A stretch of DNA of 6,221 nucleotides, taken from the NCBI GenBank assembly GCA_903825675.1, contig CAIKBN010000119.1:1-6221 (forward strand), in the 5' to 3' direction. The notes beneath the pieces are model-generated. The model was not told the origin of the DNA and searched no databases. It saw nothing but the letters and a program-made list of their open reading frames with translations. Positions 5,524-6,221 of this stretch are shown in pieces; the stretch's first letter is position 1; each line of letters starts with the position of its first letter. The position numbers and the translations under genes were made by a program. Origin of the DNA: an uncultured archaeon. Lineage in GTDB: Archaea; Aenigmatarchaeota; Aenigmatarchaeia; GW2011-AR5.

Positions 5524-5537
5524 TTTACACCTGTAAA
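5524..5537. promoter_or_regulatory. Palindrome 1, candidate PadR operator over the ino1 SD
   Basis: The perfect inverted repeat TTTACA-CC-TGTAAA lies 4 bp from the ino1 ATG and contains the ino1 SD (AGGTG on the minus strand). It shares the form TTTAYACCTRTAAA with palindrome 2. Binding here would block ino1 initiation. The overlap with an SD means part of the similarity could be incidental. Confidence 0.5.
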
Positions 5538-5557
5538 GGTATTATTGATGAAAAGAG

Positions 5558-5565
5558 TATTTAAG
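5558..5565. promoter_or_regulatory. TATA-like box, probably for padR and perhaps ino1
   Basis: TATTTAAG on the plus strand begins exactly 29 nt upstream of padR ATG 5587, matching the box before the VTT gene (also 29 nt). On the minus strand it reads CTTAAATA, 38 nt from the ino1 ATG, leaving room for a short leader with the SD. A shared bidirectional promoter core is plausible; TATAAAA at 5572-5566 is an alternative ino1 box. Confidence 0.45.
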
Positions 5566-5581
5566 TTTTATACCTATAAAA
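5566..5581. promoter_or_regulatory. Palindrome 2, candidate PadR operator
   Basis: The perfect inverted repeat TTTTATA-CC-TATAAAA is centred 43 bp from palindrome 1, about four helical turns, so both would face the same side of the DNA. It lies between the TATA-like box and padR ATG 5587, a classical position for autorepression. If padR instead began at ATG 5548, this site would be inside the coding region. Confidence 0.5.
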
Positions 5582-5586
5582 GTCTT

Positions 5587-5883
5587 ATGGAAAGACCATA
5601 TGAAAGGCTAAAAAGAAAGATTCTGGTAGAGAATCTATGGCTGTTTATCCTTCAGTTATTAAAGGAAAAAGACTACTATGGTTTAGGGATAAGAAAAACG
5701 ATAAAAGAGAAATTTGGTTTCTGGTTAGGCAATGTTACTGCCTACAAGGTTCTCTATATGCTGAAGAAGGATGCCTATATTTCATCTCTCAGGAAGGGCA
5801 ATATAAAATATTACAAAATAACTGCAAAAGGCAAAAAAGAGCTAACAGAAGCTGAGAAATTTTTGAAAAGTTTAGTAAAGTAA
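5587..5883 (+). CDS. PadR-like winged-helix transcriptional regulator
   Basis: This 98-aa protein has the pattern of small archaeal PadR-like regulators: an N-terminal helix (MERPYERLKRKILVENLWLF), a helix-turn-helix over about residues 16-60 with LLKEKDYYGLGIRKTIKEKFG and TAYKVLYMLKK as putative recognition helix, and a beta wing (about 62-80, GNIKYYKITAKGK) followed by a C-terminal helix. It probably binds DNA as a dimer. The start at 5587 matches the family N-terminus and has a TATA-like box 29 nt upstream, which suggests a leaderless mRNA. The alternative ATG 5548 has AAGGT 8 nt upstream and would add 13 residues, including palindrome 2. It diverges from ino1, with paired palindromes between them, so autoregulation and control of the ino1 block are likely inferences. 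The effector is unknown. Confidence 0.88.
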   Translation: MERPYERLKRKILVENLWLFILQLLKEKDYYGLGIRKTIKEKFGFWLGNVTAYKVLYMLKKDAYISSLRKGNIKYYKITAKGKKELTEAEKFLKSLVK

Positions 5884-5900
5884 TTAAAGGAAAAGGCCGG

Positions 5901-5913
5901 AAGAATTCTTTTT
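5901..5913 (+). terminator. Possible U-tract terminator after padR
   Basis: The palindrome AAGAATTCTT runs into TTTTT within the 74-bp gap after the padR stop. A short U-tract here could end the padR transcript before the VTT gene. The signal is weak. Confidence 0.25.
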
Positions 5914-5928
5914 GGCATTTGTTTTAAT

Positions 5929-5936
5929 TATTTAAT
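5929..5936 (+). promoter_or_regulatory. TATA-like box of the VTT-domain gene
   Basis: TATTTAAT begins 29 nt upstream of ATG 5958, the same spacing and nearly the same sequence as the padR box. No SD precedes the ATG, so a leaderless transcript is likely. Confidence 0.45.
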
Positions 5937-5957
5937 TTCATATAACTAATTATTTTC

Positions 5958-6221
5958 ATGTTCGCTGAATTCCTGATTGGCCTTGTTTATGCCTTTGGTT
6001 ATCTCGGTTTGTTTGCTGCATCTGTGATAGGGTCAGCTAGTGTTATACTGCCTGTGCCAATATTCCTTCTCATCTTTGTTGCTGGCAGTATGCTTAATCC
6101 GCTGGCTGTCGGCATTATAGCAGGCATAGGCTCTGCCATAGGCGAGATGACTGCTTATGCAGTAGGGTTTGGCGGAAGGAAGTTTTTATGGAAAAATGGA
6201 AAAAAGTTGAAGAAGAAAAAA
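5958..6221 (+). CDS. VTT-domain (DedA/SNARE-associated) membrane protein, C-terminus outside the window
   Basis: An open frame of 88 codons starts at ATG 5958 and runs off the right edge. The translated part has a hydrophobic segment at about residues 5-25, a re-entrant-like GSASVILPVPIFLLIF stretch (30-45), and a Gly-rich segment leading to GEMTAYAVGFGGRKF (about 66-80). That corresponds to the G-(E/D)-xxx-Y-xxG-xx-GR block of the VTT/DedA family, followed by a lysine-rich loop. Family members have been linked to lipid or polyprenyl-phosphate translocation and membrane homeostasis; the substrate here is unknown. The start is supported by the family N-terminus and the TATA-like box 29 nt upstream. 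It follows padR in the same direction and stands near lipid genes, which fits a membrane role without proving one. Confidence 0.85.
   Translation, partial: MFAEFLIGLVYAFGYLGLFAASVIGSASVILPVPIFLLIFVAGSMLNPLAVGIIAGIGSAIGEMTAYAVGFGGRKFLWKNGKKLKKKK

Noticed and set aside
5545..5586. TTG 5545 or ATG 5548 as padR start
   Set aside because: ATG 5548 has a possible AAGGT site, but the added residues are not typical of the family and would include palindrome 2; ATG 5587 matches the family N-terminus and a promoter spacing seen again at the VTT gene.

Overview
The window looks archaeal. It encodes an archaeal-type TruD, an archaeal Pth2, the archaea-specific membrane family DUF63, an archaetidylinositol phosphate synthase-like CDP-alcohol phosphotransferase beside a short myo-inositol-1-phosphate synthase, and the small archaeal PadR-like regulator family. 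DNA is AT-rich, genes are tightly packed, and Shine-Dalgarno (SD) sites inside operons sit alongside probable leaderless starts at operon heads. Several proteins are compact, notably TruD. That, with the family mix, makes a small-genome DPANN-type archaeon plausible, but this is inference: no rRNA or other phylogenetic marker is present.

Layout: everything from position 5520 down to 1 is on the minus strand. First comes a tight three-gene block: ino1, a CDP-alcohol phosphotransferase and a DUF63 membrane protein, with 7 bp and 1 bp gaps. Then come pth2 (with its own TATA-like box), truD, a membrane-anchored family 2 glycosyltransferase, and the first 86 codons of a small membrane/coiled-coil protein whose ATG overlaps the glycosyltransferase stop (ATGGTAA). 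On the plus strand, divergent from ino1, lie a 98-aa PadR-like regulator and the N-terminal part of a VTT/DedA-type membrane protein that runs off the right edge.

Functionally, Ino1 makes inositol 1-phosphate from glucose 6-phosphate. The CDP-alcohol phosphotransferase probably condenses it with CDP-archaeol to give archaetidylinositol phosphate. The DUF63 protein in the same block has no known function and is a candidate partner in lipid head-group metabolism. The regulator and the VTT protein across the divergent promoter may belong to the same membrane theme. Pth2 and TruD serve translation and tRNA modification.

The most unusual feature is a 77-bp repeat present twice at 75/77 identity, directly upstream of the glycosyltransferase and of truD. 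Each copy carries two small hairpins, two copies of a 14-bp SD-plus-ATG-like module, and a 25-codon open frame that runs across the start of the next gene. Both substitutions between copies are synonymous in that frame, and both frames stop at the same codon although the stop lies outside the repeat. This looks like a mobile or duplicated leader cassette, possibly encoding a leader peptide. The second notable feature is a pair of similar palindromes (TTTAYACCTRTAAA) in the ino1/padR intergenic region, a likely PadR operator pair.
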